DNA from: Caldifarciminota bacterium
Lineage (GTDB): Bacteria; Hydrothermota; Hydrothermia; B15-G9
Direction: 5' to 3'
NCBI GenBank assembly: GCA_015489175.1
Contig: WGAI01000033.1
Location: forward strand, 1-54,272
DNA: 54,272 nucleotides
Part shown: piece after piece, positions 1 through 7,764 of the stretch
How positions within the stretch are numbered: the stretch's first letter is position 1
How the letters are laid out: each line of letters opens with the position of its first letter
Made by a program: the position numbers and the translations under genes
Notes under the pieces: model-generated
What the model was told of the DNA's origin: nothing
The model's input: the letters and a program-made list of their open reading frames with translations, nothing else
Database searches by the model: none

Positions 1-389
1 AATTCCAGCAGTTCATCTTCGCCAATTTGGATGTCGAAGAGCTTGATGGCCGCTTTGAGGGCTGCGGCTGCGTCCGAGCTCCCACCGCCGAGCCCTGCAC
101 CTATCGGAATTTTTTTCTCGATCTCAATCCTCAGGTTAAGCGGTCGTCCTGTGTGTTCGGATAGGAGTTTGATGGCTTTATGGACGATGTTGTCCTCACC
201 TTGAGGCCCAGCAGAGGATATGACCTGAAGTTTGTCGCTGAGCAAGACTTTGACGGTGTCACCGTATCCGAGCTTGTAGAAAATTGTCCTTATCTCATGG
301 TAGCCATCAGGAAGTTTCCCTACCACCCAGAGGCCGAGGTTGACCTTGGCAGGGGCGAGCAGGCTAAATGTAGGATTTTGCTTTTTCAT
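1..389 (-). CDS. ispE: 4-diphosphocytidyl-2-C-methyl-D-erythritol kinase, N-terminal part (runs off the window)
   Basis: IspE is the GHMP-family kinase that phosphorylates CDP-methylerythritol in the non-mevalonate (MEP) isoprenoid pathway in the cytoplasm. About 129 N-terminal residues are visible. The reverse complement reads through PAKVNLGL near residue 14, the usual IspE N-terminal substrate motif, and then the GHMP ATP-binding loop PIGAGLGGGSSDAA near residue 96, which is almost diagnostic. The remaining half (family length about 280-300) lies left of base 1. ATG at 389 was chosen because homology begins at once; no strong SD precedes it. It lies directly behind three tRNA genes on the same strand and is probably read through from their promoter. 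Confidence 0.93.
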   Translation of the reverse strand, partial: MKKQNPTFSLLAPAKVNLGLWVVGKLPDGYHEIRTIFYKLGYGDTVKVLLSDKLQVISSAGPQGEDNIVHKAIKLLSEHTGRPLNLRIEIEKKIPIGAGLGGGSSDAAAALKAAIKLFDIQIGEDELLE

Positions 390-417
390 GATGGAGTTGT
401 TTTGAAGCAATAAAAAA

Positions 418-489
418 TGGCCCCGACGGGATTCGAACCCGTGCCACCGCCTTGAAAGAGCGGGATCCTAGCCATTAGACGACGGGGCC
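418..489 (-). tRNA. tRNA-Glu (anticodon UUC)
   Basis: Cloverleaf on the minus strand: 7-bp acceptor GGCCCCG/CGGGGCC, anticodon stem CCGCT/GGCGG around loop CTTTCAA, and a TTCGAATC T-loop. The 3' CCA is not encoded. It is the last of three clustered tRNAs before ispE. Confidence 0.93.
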
Positions 490-493
490 AAAT

Positions 494-568
494 TGGCTGG
501 GGGGCAGGGACTCGAACCCCGACTAGCAGATCCAGAGTCTGCCGTCCTGCCAATTAGACGACCCCCCA
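494..568 (-). tRNA. tRNA-Gln (anticodon CUG)
   Basis: Minus-strand cloverleaf with acceptor TGGGGGG/CCCCCCA, anticodon stem GCAGA/TCTGC and loop CTCTGGA (anticodon CTG). The U1-A72 pair is typical of tRNA-Gln. Unlike its neighbours, the 3' CCA is encoded (494-496). Confidence 0.92.
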
Positions 569-579
569 GAGAAGAGAAA

Positions 580-654
580 CAGCGCCACCGGGATTTGAAC
601 CCGGGTCTCCTGGCTGAGAACCAGGTATCCTAGGCCAGGCTAGACGATGGCGCC
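580..654 (-). tRNA. tRNA-Glu (anticodon CUC)
   Basis: Minus-strand cloverleaf: acceptor GGCGCCA/TGGCGCT (first pair G-U), anticodon stem CCTGG/CCAGG with loop TTCTCAG (anticodon CTC), and T-loop TTCAAATC. It is first in the cluster, about 15 bases downstream of the promoter's -10. Confidence 0.9.
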
Positions 655-668
655 AAAAATCGGTGCTA

Positions 669-697
669 ATGATAAAAGATGCTTAAATGCCTGTCAA
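669..697 (-). promoter_or_regulatory. Sigma-70-type promoter of the tRNA-Glu/Gln/Glu-ispE unit
   Basis: On the minus strand a perfect -35 TTGACA (692-697) is followed after 17 bases by TATCAT (669-674). It lies in the gap between the thioesterase gene and the tRNA cluster and points at the tRNAs. The same TATCAT -10 recurs at 13401, 40359 and 49868. Confidence 0.75.
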
Positions 698-740
698 TAC
701 AACCGAGGATTTTATTAAATTCTGCCACAAGAGATGCAAC

Positions 741-1163
741 CTATTCCTCACAAACACAGTGTCTTTTGAGTAAATCGAATAACTCCTGAGGCATCCTTGC
801 GATTTTGAACTCCCTGTTCAGGCAGATGTGAAGCGAGTTTCCCTCTGCCAGAAGCTTGCCATCCGCATCGCGCAAGACCTCGTATCTTATTGCCAGCTTC
901 CTGCTTTTGACTTCGACCAACCTCGTCCTGACTACCACGATGTCGTCGTAAACCGCAGGTGAGATGTATCGCGCATTGACTTCAAGAACGGAGAAATAGA
1001 AGCCCATATCCTCCACTTTGCTGTATGGCAGTCCGATCCGACGCATGAACTCAGAACGCCCTTCTTCAAACCAGACAATGTAAGATGAATGATGGACAAT
1101 CCCCATAGCATCAGTTTCGGCATACCTGACATGGAACTTTGTATCGACAAAGAAATCTGTCAT
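741..1163 (-). CDS. Acyl-CoA thioesterase, YbgC/4-hydroxybenzoyl-CoA thioesterase family
   Basis: A 140-residue single hotdog-fold protein, the normal length for YbgC-type thioesterases, which hydrolyse short or medium acyl-CoA thioesters and are often tied to envelope lipid metabolism. The N-terminal signature YAETDAMGIVHHSSYIVWFE (residues 14-33) carries the catalytic Asp and the following Gly-x-Val/Tyr pattern. A second conserved strand near residue 95 reads IRYEVLRDADGKLLAEG. The ATG at 1163 lies 3 bases after the argS stop with an AGGA just upstream, so it is translationally coupled to argS and is last in the operon. The substrate cannot be read from the sequence. Confidence 0.88.
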   Translation of the reverse strand: MTDFFVDTKFHVRYAETDAMGIVHHSSYIVWFEEGRSEFMRRIGLPYSKVEDMGFYFSVLEVNARYISPAVYDDIVVVRTRLVEVKSRKLAIRYEVLRDADGKLLAEGNSLHICLNREFKIARMPQELFDLLKRHCVCEE

Positions 1164-1166
1164 CGT

Positions 1167-2819
1167 TCACATCCTCGACGGCGCAGATACGCCGATAAGC
1201 TCAAGCCCGTTGTGAACGACAGTTCTGACGGCTTCGGCCAGCAGTAGCCTTGCACCAGATAGGGCTTTGTTTTCGGTGTCCACGATGCGGTATTTCTGGT
1301 AATAGTTGTGGAATTCGCCTGCCAGATCCAGAAGGTAGTGGGGTATGAGATGCGGTTCCATCCTCTTAGCGCTATTGCTGATGACATCCGGGAAATAGAG
1401 CAGTTTTTTCATCAGGGTTCTTTCCTCTTTCAGGCTGAGTTGATCCAGTTCAGCATCGTCAAAACTAACCCCTTTCTCTGAGGCGTGTTCCATGAGGCTT
1501 GATATGCGGGCGTGCACATACTGCACATAATAGACCGGGTTGTCACTGCTGAGTTTGCGGGCAAGGTCTATGTCGAAATCGAGATGCGCGTTTGCTGATC
1601 TTAGGAGGAAGAAAAATCGGGCTGCGTCAACGCCAACCTCATCGATCAGCTGGTCCATAGTGAAAAACTCGCCTTTCCGCTTGGACATCACGACCCTCTT
1701 ACCGTCTCTTATCAGATTAACCTGCTGCACTATCAGCACATCGAAACGGCCGTTTTCAAGCAGCCCAAGCCCTTTGAGGCCGGCCCTCATGCGCGGTATG
1801 TAGCCGTGATGGTCAGGCCCCCAGAGATCTATCACCCATTCGTATCCGCGCTGAAATTTGTTGTAATGGTATGCCAGATCCACCATGAAATAGGTCGGTT
1901 CTCCGTTTGAGCGGATGAGCACCCTTGGTTTCTCGTTCTTGTCGATGAGGTCCGTCCTGAGGACAAGGCTGTCCTTGTCCCTGTATTCGGACGCCAATTG
2001 AGGGGGCAAATCGCTTACTTTTGAAACAAGCCCGAGCTTTTTTAGCTGGTTGAGGACATCATCCACGAGCCCACTTGCCCTGATTTCGCTCTCCCGCACG
2101 ACACTGTCAAATTTTACCCCGAACCGCTCAAGCGATTGGAGCTGCGATTTCAATATCAGCTCAGCGGCAGCCTTACCGTAATCCTCTCTGCTAACCCCCT
2201 GTTCCCTCAACTTCTTTGCGATTTCGATGAGGTATTCTCCGAGATAGCCGTCCTGAGGCGGTTCATCTCGTTCGCCGAGACGCCACGCCACGGACTCGCC
2301 AAGCGCCCTGATCTGACCACCGGCATCGTTCACATAGTATTCGGCATCGGTGTTGTAGCCCGATTTACGCATTATCCTCACAAGCGAATCGCCGACGGTA
2401 GCCGCCCTCGCACTGACGACATTCAACGGGCCGGTCGGATTGGCGGATACGAACTCCACAAGCACACGCCTACCACCGCCGACATCGCTCTCCCCGTAGT
2501 CATTTTGATGGCTGTGAACGATCTCATAAACGAGCTCTCTTAGAATAGGCATGCGAATTCGTAGGTTGATAAACCCCGACACGACATTTATTTCGGCTAT
2601 TGGCCGCAGTTCATCACTAAGTGCAGAAGCAAACTCTGATGCTATTTCAGACGGCGGTTTTCTCAATTTCTTTGAAAGGAGAAACGCCAGATTGGTGGCG
2701 TAATCGCCATACTCCTCAGCCCTTGGAGGAGTTAGCTGAACATCCAACTCCTGACCGTAAATCTCTTTGACTTTGCGCTCAATTATCTGCCTGATTCGTT
2801 CCTTCAGCGTTTTCTGCAT
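1167..2819 (-). CDS. argS: Arginyl-tRNA synthetase (variant HIGH motif)
   Basis: Class I synthetase that charges tRNA-Arg; 550 residues from the chosen start, within the family range. It has the N-terminal ArgRS domain, the catalytic block VEFVSANPTGPL followed by NVVS (residues 133-136) where HIGH (usually HVGH) is expected, the KMSKS region VVMSKRKGEFFTMDQLIDEV, and a DALR anticodon-binding domain at the C-terminus. The ATG at 2819 is preceded by GGAGGA at good spacing. The frame remains open 17 codons further upstream, but homology starts at MQKTLKERI. The gene begins inside the end of rsfS (41-base overlap) and couples to the thioesterase downstream. Loss of both HIGH histidines is unusual; the GGPL context and MSKRKG loop are intact. 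Confidence 0.95.
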   Translation of the reverse strand: MQKTLKERIRQIIERKVKEIYGQELDVQLTPPRAEEYGDYATNLAFLLSKKLRKPPSEIASEFASALSDELRPIAEINVVSGFINLRIRMPILRELVYEIVHSHQNDYGESDVGGGRRVLVEFVSANPTGPLNVVSARAATVGDSLVRIMRKSGYNTDAEYYVNDAGGQIRALGESVAWRLGERDEPPQDGYLGEYLIEIAKKLREQGVSREDYGKAAAELILKSQLQSLERFGVKFDSVVRESEIRASGLVDDVLNQLKKLGLVSKVSDLPPQLASEYRDKDSLVLRTDLIDKNEKPRVLIRSNGEPTYFMVDLAYHYNKFQRGYEWVIDLWGPDHHGYIPRMRAGLKGLGLLENGRFDVLIVQQVNLIRDGKRVVMSKRKGEFFTMDQLIDEVGVDAARFFFLLRSANAHLDFDIDLARKLSSDNPVYYVQYVHARISSLMEHASEKGVSFDDAELDQLSLKEERTLMKKLLYFPDVISNSAKRMEPHLIPHYLLDLAGEFHNYYQKYRIVDTENKALSGARLLLAEAVRTVVHNGLELIGVSAPSRM

Positions 2820-3165
2820 AGAAATCCTCCGGAAAACGCCATGTAGGCGCATCTCCCCATAACTGTTCAAGCATGTAATAGTTCCTTGCGTCTTCGCTCA
2901 TTATGTGAACGATGAAGTTCATATAGTCGAGCAGGATCCACCATCCGCCGTCATATCCTTCCACATGGTCAACAAATATGTTGAGTTCCTCATACAGTGT
3001 TTCCTGAATTTTGTCCGCTATTGCCTGCATGTGCTCCTTCGTGAAGCCTGTTATGATCACAAAATAGTCGGTTACATTGTAACCTATCGCAGCCATGTCC
3101 ATAACCACTATCTGCTCGCCGCTCATCTCATAAGCTGTCTTTGCGACAAGTTCGATTTCCTTCAT
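2779..3165 (-). CDS. rsfS: Ribosomal silencing factor RsfS (Iojap/YbeB)
   Basis: RsfS binds ribosomal protein L14 and blocks subunit joining when nutrients are scarce. The core is clear: VVMDMAAIGYNVTDYFVI, then TKEHMQAIADKI, GGWWILLDYMNFIVHIM and YYMLEQLWGDAP, the canonical end of the domain. The ATG at 3165 overlaps the stop of the upstream small gene (ATGA) and gives 128 residues, starting where the family normally starts. An in-frame ATG at 3195 with an AAGGTG SD is the alternative. Neighbours are a small acidic protein upstream and argS, whose start codon lies inside rsfS. Confidence 0.92.
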   Translation of the reverse strand: MKEIELVAKTAYEMSGEQIVVMDMAAIGYNVTDYFVIITGFTKEHMQAIADKIQETLYEELNIFVDHVEGYDGGWWILLDYMNFIVHIMSEDARNYYMLEQLWGDAPTWRFPEDFYAENAEGTNQADN

Positions 3166-3401
3166 TCCTTGATCTTTTTGATCGTTTCTGACCATATCAC
3201 CTTTTTCCATAGCACTCTGTCTCTTGATTTTGGTTTTTCCTCTACGAGCCCGCTGGCGCTGGCCACATCCTCCTCATCGTCTTCCATGAGTTCATCGGAT
3301 ATGAGGATGCGGGCGAGTTCTATAAGTGCTTTGAGTTCGCCCTCGTCCATCTGCTCTATAAGCTCATAGATCAAATCACGAAGTTCGTCAATTGAGCCCA
3401 T
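3162..3401 (-). CDS. Small acidic protein of unknown function
   Basis: I do not recognise a family. About 79 residues (86 from the alternative ATG at 3422). The first half is a leucine- and glutamate-rich amphipathic helix (IDELRDLIYELIEQMDEGEL and onwards) followed by an acidic stretch with consecutive Asp/Glu and a basic C-terminus ending in TIKKIKE. The ATG at 3401 is favoured because a GGAGGAG lies 12 bases upstream, whereas 3422 has no SD. Its stop overlaps the rsfS start (ATGA), so the two are translated together. The helical, charged composition would suit a protein-protein adaptor, but that is only inference. Confidence 0.6.
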   Translation of the reverse strand: MGSIDELRDLIYELIEQMDEGELKALIELARILISDELMEDDEEDVASASGLVEEKPKSRDRVLWKKVIWSETIKKIKE

Positions 3402-3549
3402 ATCTTCTTTTTTCTCCTCCATGATGATGCGCTCTGAAGTGCTTGAATTCTAAAGCAAAACTCGATTTTTAACCAACGCTTGAAAGCGTCTCGGTTTTGT
3501 AGTTAGACAACTTTTTGCTCAAAATAATTTAACCCTTGTAATGTCTGCA

Positions 3550-3909
3550 TCACTCGATCAACACCACTGCGACCGAACAGCACCTCACATGGCTCAAGCT
3601 GAGTAGAACTTTCCGACCGCCAATGTGTTCCAGCGCCTGTCCGTGCAGTTTGATGGTTGGCTGCCCGTTAGGTTTGTTCACAACCTCGATGTCCTTGAAG
3701 GAAACATCTGTGATAGCATCTCCCATAGCTTTCATGAATGCCTCTTTTGCGGCGAACCTCGCAGCAAGACACTGGAATTTTGTGACTTTTGGGAGGCAAT
3801 AGCTTAGCTCGCCTTCTGTGAAAATACGGTTGAGAAACCGCTGCCCGAAGCGTTCAACTGCTTCCTCTATCCGTTGAGTTTCGATTATGTCAACGCCCAG
3901 CCCGTTCAA
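3550..3909 (-). CDS. acpS: Holo-[acyl-carrier-protein] synthase
   Basis: Transfers 4'-phosphopantetheine from CoA to apo-ACP for fatty-acid synthesis. The 119-residue length is exactly that of AcpS. Motifs: N-terminal GLGVDIIETQRIEEAV with the Mg-binding Asp at residue 7, FTEGELSYC, and AARFAAKEAFMKAMG with the catalytic/metal Glu. Translation appears to start at a TTG (3909), which lies just after the stop of the NrdG-like gene with GAGGGG upstream, so it is coupled to that gene. 3423-3549 downstream holds no gene. Confidence 0.95.
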   Translation of the reverse strand: MNGLGVDIIETQRIEEAVERFGQRFLNRIFTEGELSYCLPKVTKFQCLAARFAAKEAFMKAMGDAITDVSFKDIEVVNKPNGQPTIKLHGQALEHIGGRKVLLSLSHVRCCSVAVVLIE

Positions 3910-3910
3910 G

Positions 3911-4654
3911 CTATACCCCTCTGAGCTCGACTCTCTGGACGAATTGGCTCAAGATCTCGACAAGTCTATCCAGAAAGGCTCTCGGATAAGGCTTGATGTC
4001 GGCATAATCGCCTGAGAGCGTTTTGAGGTTTCGGAATTGTTGAATCGCATGAAGCCTCGCACCTCTGGAAACTTCGCCTATCTTCTCGATGGTTTCCTCC
4101 GTAACAAATGTAGGAACAGCTGTCGTCCTGAATTCATATTCGATGCTGGAAGACTTAATTATATCCACAGACTCAAGTATCCTGCTAAAATCGAGGTTTG
4201 GCACTCCGGTCGCCTTAGGGTAATCCTCTGGAGCAGCTTTGATGTCCATTGCTACATAATCAACAAGGCCTTCATCGATGACCTTTCGCAGCCTGTCGGG
4301 CAGATAACCGTTTGTGTCGATTTTGGTTGGTAGTCCGAGCTCATTCTTGATCCATTTGAGGAGCTCAGGCAGCCCGTTCCAGATGAGGGGCTCTCCTCCT
4401 GTGAAAGACACCCCACGGATTATCTTGCTCCGCTTTCGTATGATGTCCTTTATCTCATCAAGTGAGAGGTTGGGTGTCTCCCGCAAGATGTTGGGCAGCA
4501 CGAGCTCAGGGTTGTGGCAGAAAGGACACCTGAAGTTGCATCCGCCAATGAATATCAGCGTTGAAATCCTGCCCGGAAAGTCGATCAGGGTAGTCCCCTC
4601 ATAACCCTTGATCCCTATCAAACTTTCCTGCTGATTTAAGGACTTCTCTTGCAT
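3911..4654 (-). CDS. nrdG: Anaerobic ribonucleotide reductase activating protein-type radical SAM enzyme
   Basis: Radical SAM protein of about 247 residues. The cluster motif GGCNFRCPFCHNPELVLPN has the CxxxCxxC that binds the [4Fe-4S] cluster and SAM; FTGGEPL and TKIDTNGYLPD are the usual radical SAM strand motifs. The N-terminal block GYEGTTLIDFPGRISTLIFI is typical of the NrdG-like subfamily that installs the glycyl radical on class III ribonucleotide reductase. No nrdD is visible, so the partner must be elsewhere. The ATG at 4654 has GGAGGA 8 bases upstream and lies inside the end of the DUF2007 gene. It could instead activate another glycyl-radical enzyme. Confidence 0.82.
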   Translation of the reverse strand: MQEKSLNQQESLIGIKGYEGTTLIDFPGRISTLIFIGGCNFRCPFCHNPELVLPNILRETPNLSLDEIKDIIRKRSKIIRGVSFTGGEPLIWNGLPELLKWIKNELGLPTKIDTNGYLPDRLRKVIDEGLVDYVAMDIKAAPEDYPKATGVPNLDFSRILESVDIIKSSSIEYEFRTTAVPTFVTEETIEKIGEVSRGARLHAIQQFRNLKTLSGDYADIKPYPRAFLDRLVEILSQFVQRVELRGV

Positions 4655-4847
4655 CGTCAAAATCCTCCTCAGAAACCAATATTTTGACTGCGCCTATGTC
4701 CCCGATGTTGAGCCCTAACACTGAGGCTATCGGCTCGTATTCAAGTTGCGCCATTATACCGTTTGACAGAAGCAGATCCCTGACGATCTGAGCTTCTGTC
4801 ATCCCATTGACGGTCAAAAGCTCTCTCAATCTGGTTTTCTCTGACAT
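4599..4847 (-). CDS. DUF2007-like small signalling-type protein
   Basis: 82 residues resembling the DUF2007 family of small proteins: TEAQIVRDLLLSNGIMAQLE in the first half, then VKILVSEEDFDDAREVLKSA, the characteristic end of the domain. The function of the family is not established. It is the first gene of the minus-strand operon and overlaps the start of the nrdG-like gene by 56 bases. No SD is evident before the ATG at 4847. A 43-base gap separates it from the divergent histidine kinase gene. Confidence 0.65.
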   Translation of the reverse strand: MSEKTRLRELLTVNGMTEAQIVRDLLLSNGIMAQLEYEPIASVLGLNIGDIGAVKILVSEEDFDDAREVLKSAGKFDRDQGL

Positions 4848-4890
4848 GCCAAAAATTTTACTGAACTGTGCGGCGATTTAATAGAGGGGA

Positions 4891-6423
4891 ATGTGGAGCA
4901 CAAAGAAGATGGCAAACGTTTTAGCCCGTTTTGTTGAAAATTGTTGCGACCGAAATTATACTTGCCTGAGAAAAATGAGTAAGGACATGAACAGGCAGAT
5001 AGGCGGATCCGCTCCTGATGATCAGAGGAACATCAACAAAACCCGTGAGATATACTCATGGTGTTTTTTGCTTCAGCGGTTGCTTGACCTGTCAACTGAC
5101 ATATCGTTTGTGCTTTCCTCTTCGTTCGTTATCGAGTATGTAAACGGTAAGGTAAAACAGCTCGGTTATCTGCCGCGCGAGCTGAAAGGGCAACCCATAG
5201 GCCGAATTTTGAGGCCATCCACGCAGGCAGACATTGTGAACATGCTCGAGAGGCTTCGTTCATCCGTAATTGCCATCAAAGGCACACTTGTATCAAATAA
5301 GGGAAAGAATATTGAGGGGACTATAAAACTCCAGAGGATATTCGCACCGAACGGCGAGCGGAAGTATATCGGCACGATTTATATCTCAAGGCGCGGCGCA
5401 AACCTGAGAGATCTGATCCTTGACTCGATAAATTCCGGAGTTATATTTCTCGGCGCTAATGACCTCATAATCTACGCTAATAAGTATGCACGAGAAAAAC
5501 TTAACCTGAAAGTGTACAATCACATAGCTGATCTCCAACCTGACTTTAGAAGGCTGCTGGAAATGGCAAAAAAGGCGCCCAAGGATGGCCAGGAGAACGC
5601 CCAGAGCATGGAATTGGTGCTATCTGATGGGCGCATATTTGGCGTTTCATCGTATCCGTTCGCACCCGAGGGCAACATTAAAGGATGGGTAGTCTTGTTT
5701 CGGGACATAACCGAGACAAAAAGGATGCAAGAGGCTATGGCACAAATTGATAAGTTTGCCAACCTTGGGATCATAGCTTCCGGTCTTGCGCATGAGATCA
5801 AGAATCCGCTTGCAGCCATGAGGTTAATGATTCAGGCTCATGAAAATGTGCAGGATCCCGAATTGCGTGAGCTTTTCCGAAAGTTGAAATCTCAAATAGG
5901 AAGGATTGACAGACTGGTCAGGCAGTTTGTATCCTATGTGAAGCCAAGTCCGCCTCAATCCGAAGATTTTGAGCTTATAAAGCTGATAGATGAGATTGAG
6001 GGTATTGTTGGAACATCGTTGAAACAAAGGAATGTCCAGATGGTAAAGATAGTGCCATCAAACTTAAAAGTCTGGGCCGATTACAACCAGACACATCAAA
6101 TATTGCTGAATTTGATTCTTAACGCCATTGACGCTGTTGGTGAGGGGGGACACATATTCATCCGAGCCGGCCTTACAAATACCAGGTGTCGTGATGTGGA
6201 CCGCAATTGTGTTTATATAATTATCAAGGACGATGGGCCCGGTATCCCACCTGAAGCACTTGAAAAAATTTTCTATCCATTTTATACAACTAAAGAACAT
6301 GGAATGGGGCTTGGCCTCTTCATAGTGCACCAGTTGGTGAGACAAAATCATGGCTTCATCAATGTGAAAAGTGAGTTAGGCAAAGGCACGATCTTCACCA
6401 TTATGTTGCCGGCAGGCAAGTAA
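4891..6423 (+). CDS. PAS-domain sensor histidine kinase (NtrB-like)
   Basis: 510 residues with no transmembrane segment, so a soluble kinase. A PAS-like domain (about 60-170) and a second PAS (about 172-280) are followed by a HisKA domain with LGIIASGLAHEIKNPLAAM (phospho-accepting His about residue 301) and a HATPase_c domain with the N-box LILNAIDAV (about 411), the G1 box DDGPGIP and the G2 box GMGLGLFIVHQLV. It presumably phosphorylates the response regulator encoded 51 bases downstream. The start is uncertain: the ATG at 4891 (GAGGGG very close) and in-frame ATGs at 4909, 4975 and 4987 are possible, and homology begins only near residue 40. It is the first gene of the Roadblock/MglA operon. 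Confidence 0.93.
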   Translation: MWSTKKMANVLARFVENCCDRNYTCLRKMSKDMNRQIGGSAPDDQRNINKTREIYSWCFLLQRLLDLSTDISFVLSSSFVIEYVNGKVKQLGYLPRELKGQPIGRILRPSTQADIVNMLERLRSSVIAIKGTLVSNKGKNIEGTIKLQRIFAPNGERKYIGTIYISRRGANLRDLILDSINSGVIFLGANDLIIYANKYAREKLNLKVYNHIADLQPDFRRLLEMAKKAPKDGQENAQSMELVLSDGRIFGVSSYPFAPEGNIKGWVVLFRDITETKRMQEAMAQIDKFANLGIIASGLAHEIKNPLAAMRLMIQAHENVQDPELRELFRKLKSQIGRIDRLVRQFVSYVKPSPPQSEDFELIKLIDEIEGIVGTSLKQRNVQMVKIVPSNLKVWADYNQTHQILLNLILNAIDAVGEGGHIFIRAGLTNTRCRDVDRNCVYIIIKDDGPGIPPEALEKIFYPFYTTKEHGMGLGLFIVHQLVRQNHGFINVKSELGKGTIFTIMLPAGK

Positions 6424-6474
6424 TCGGTTGATATTAATTCCGTTTGGCTTTACCTCAAAGGAGGAAGAGAAATT

Positions 6475-7764
6475 ATGGCGACAACAGTGCTTGTCGTTGA
6501 CGATGAAGAAGATATCCTTTATGCGATAGCCGATGCCCTCGAGAAGGAGGGAATGGTTGCTCATAAGGCCTTGAACGGTCGGCAAGCCCTTGAAATTTTG
6601 AAGATGAGGGCGAAAAACATCGATGTTCTCATAACCGATATCAGGATGCCAGACATAAATGGCGTGGAACTGCTGTTGATGGCTAAGGACATCAATCCCG
6701 ACATAAAAGTGATCGTGATAACGGCTTATGGCTCAGAAGACTTGAAAAGAGAGGTTTTCTCCAAGGGGGCGATCGCTTATCTTGAGAAGCCCTTTGACAT
6801 ATCAGACCTTATAAAGAAGGTCGAGGAGCTTAGCCAACAGAAGAAAACCCCCGAATGGACGCTCACCGAGCTCCTGCAATTGATAACCATAGAAGGTAAA
6901 TCCGCCATAGTTGAAGTCAACACGCCCGATGGGAAAGGAAGGATCTTTATTGTAAATGGCGAGATATACAATGCTGAGTTGGGCGGTTTAAAGGGCAAAC
7001 AGGCGTTCATGAAACTTATATCTTATGATAAATCCAAGTTTAACATTTTGTGGCAAACCCCGAGAGTGGAGAGGATGATTTATAAGCCTCTTTACCTCCT
7101 TTTGCTTGAGGCGATAGTTGGTAGCGATAAAGAGGCTGAAATTCTCAAAAAGAAAGAACAGGAAAAAGAAGAGGTTGTCGAACAAGAGAAAAGAGAAGAG
7201 GAAGAAGAAAAATCTCCGCTTGACCTCGCACTTGAGCAGGTCAGTCGTCTTTTTCAGGATGTTGAGCCTGAGGAAGAACTTGCGGAGGGAACTGTCGAAG
7301 AGAAGCCAGTCGCCGAGGAAGAACACATATTCCCAGAGGAGCTTATCGCTCCAGAGGCCCCTGTGGAACAACCTGCTTCTCAAAAGAGCTTGCAACAGGA
7401 GCTTGAAGCTATACTTGATGAATTCCTCAAAGCTGTCAAAGACGCCGATCTCGTTGCAGTTGCGAAAAATACGGGCGAGATCATATCCTTCATAGCAAGC
7501 GATGAATACAGGTCAATAGCGCCTTTGATGGTTCAACAGATCATAACGGGGTACAAACTTTTGTTAGAGCAATTGGCGAAAGCGAATGTCAGTGCTCCTT
7601 ACGAGCTATTGATTTCTACTAATGAGAGCTATATTCTATTACGAAACTTGAAAGGGAGAGGTTATCTGGTGGGAGTTCTACCTGAAGGACGCGCATCATC
7701 GTTAGGCTTCTTCAAGTTGAAAATGCAAGAGCTTTCGCCTCGCGTTGAGGAGGTTATGGCATGA
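6475..7764 (+). CDS. Response regulator: REC-DUF4388-coiled coil-Roadblock fusion
   Basis: 429 residues. Residues 1-120 are a receiver domain with the acidic pair D9/D10, phospho-acceptor D55 (LITDIRMPD), T83 and K105 (LEKPFD), all intact. Residues about 125-215 match the DUF4388/PATAN type (GRIFIVNGEIYNAELGGLKG, ending in LLLLEAI). Residues about 215-305 are highly charged, Glu-rich and probably coiled coil. The C-terminal 120 residues resemble a Roadblock/LC7 (MglB-like) domain (DLVAVAKNTGEII, ESYILLRNLKGRGYLVGVL, ASSLGFFKLKMQEL). There is no DNA-binding domain, so output is probably by protein contact. AAGGAGG precedes the ATG. The stop overlaps the next start (ATGA). Confidence 0.88.
   Translation: MATTVLVVDDEEDILYAIADALEKEGMVAHKALNGRQALEILKMRAKNIDVLITDIRMPDINGVELLLMAKDINPDIKVIVITAYGSEDLKREVFSKGAIAYLEKPFDISDLIKKVEELSQQKKTPEWTLTELLQLITIEGKSAIVEVNTPDGKGRIFIVNGEIYNAELGGLKGKQAFMKLISYDKSKFNILWQTPRVERMIYKPLYLLLLEAIVGSDKEAEILKKKEQEKEEVVEQEKREEEEEKSPLDLALEQVSRLFQDVEPEEELAEGTVEEKPVAEEEHIFPEELIAPEAPVEQPASQKSLQQELEAILDEFLKAVKDADLVAVAKNTGEIISFIASDEYRSIAPLMVQQIITGYKLLLEQLAKANVSAPYELLISTNESYILLRNLKGRGYLVGVLPEGRASSLGFFKLKMQELSPRVEEVMA

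Noticed and set aside
180-413. 77-codon plus-strand open frame at the left edge
   Set aside because: Antisense to ispE, whose GHMP motif is unmistakable on the minus strand.
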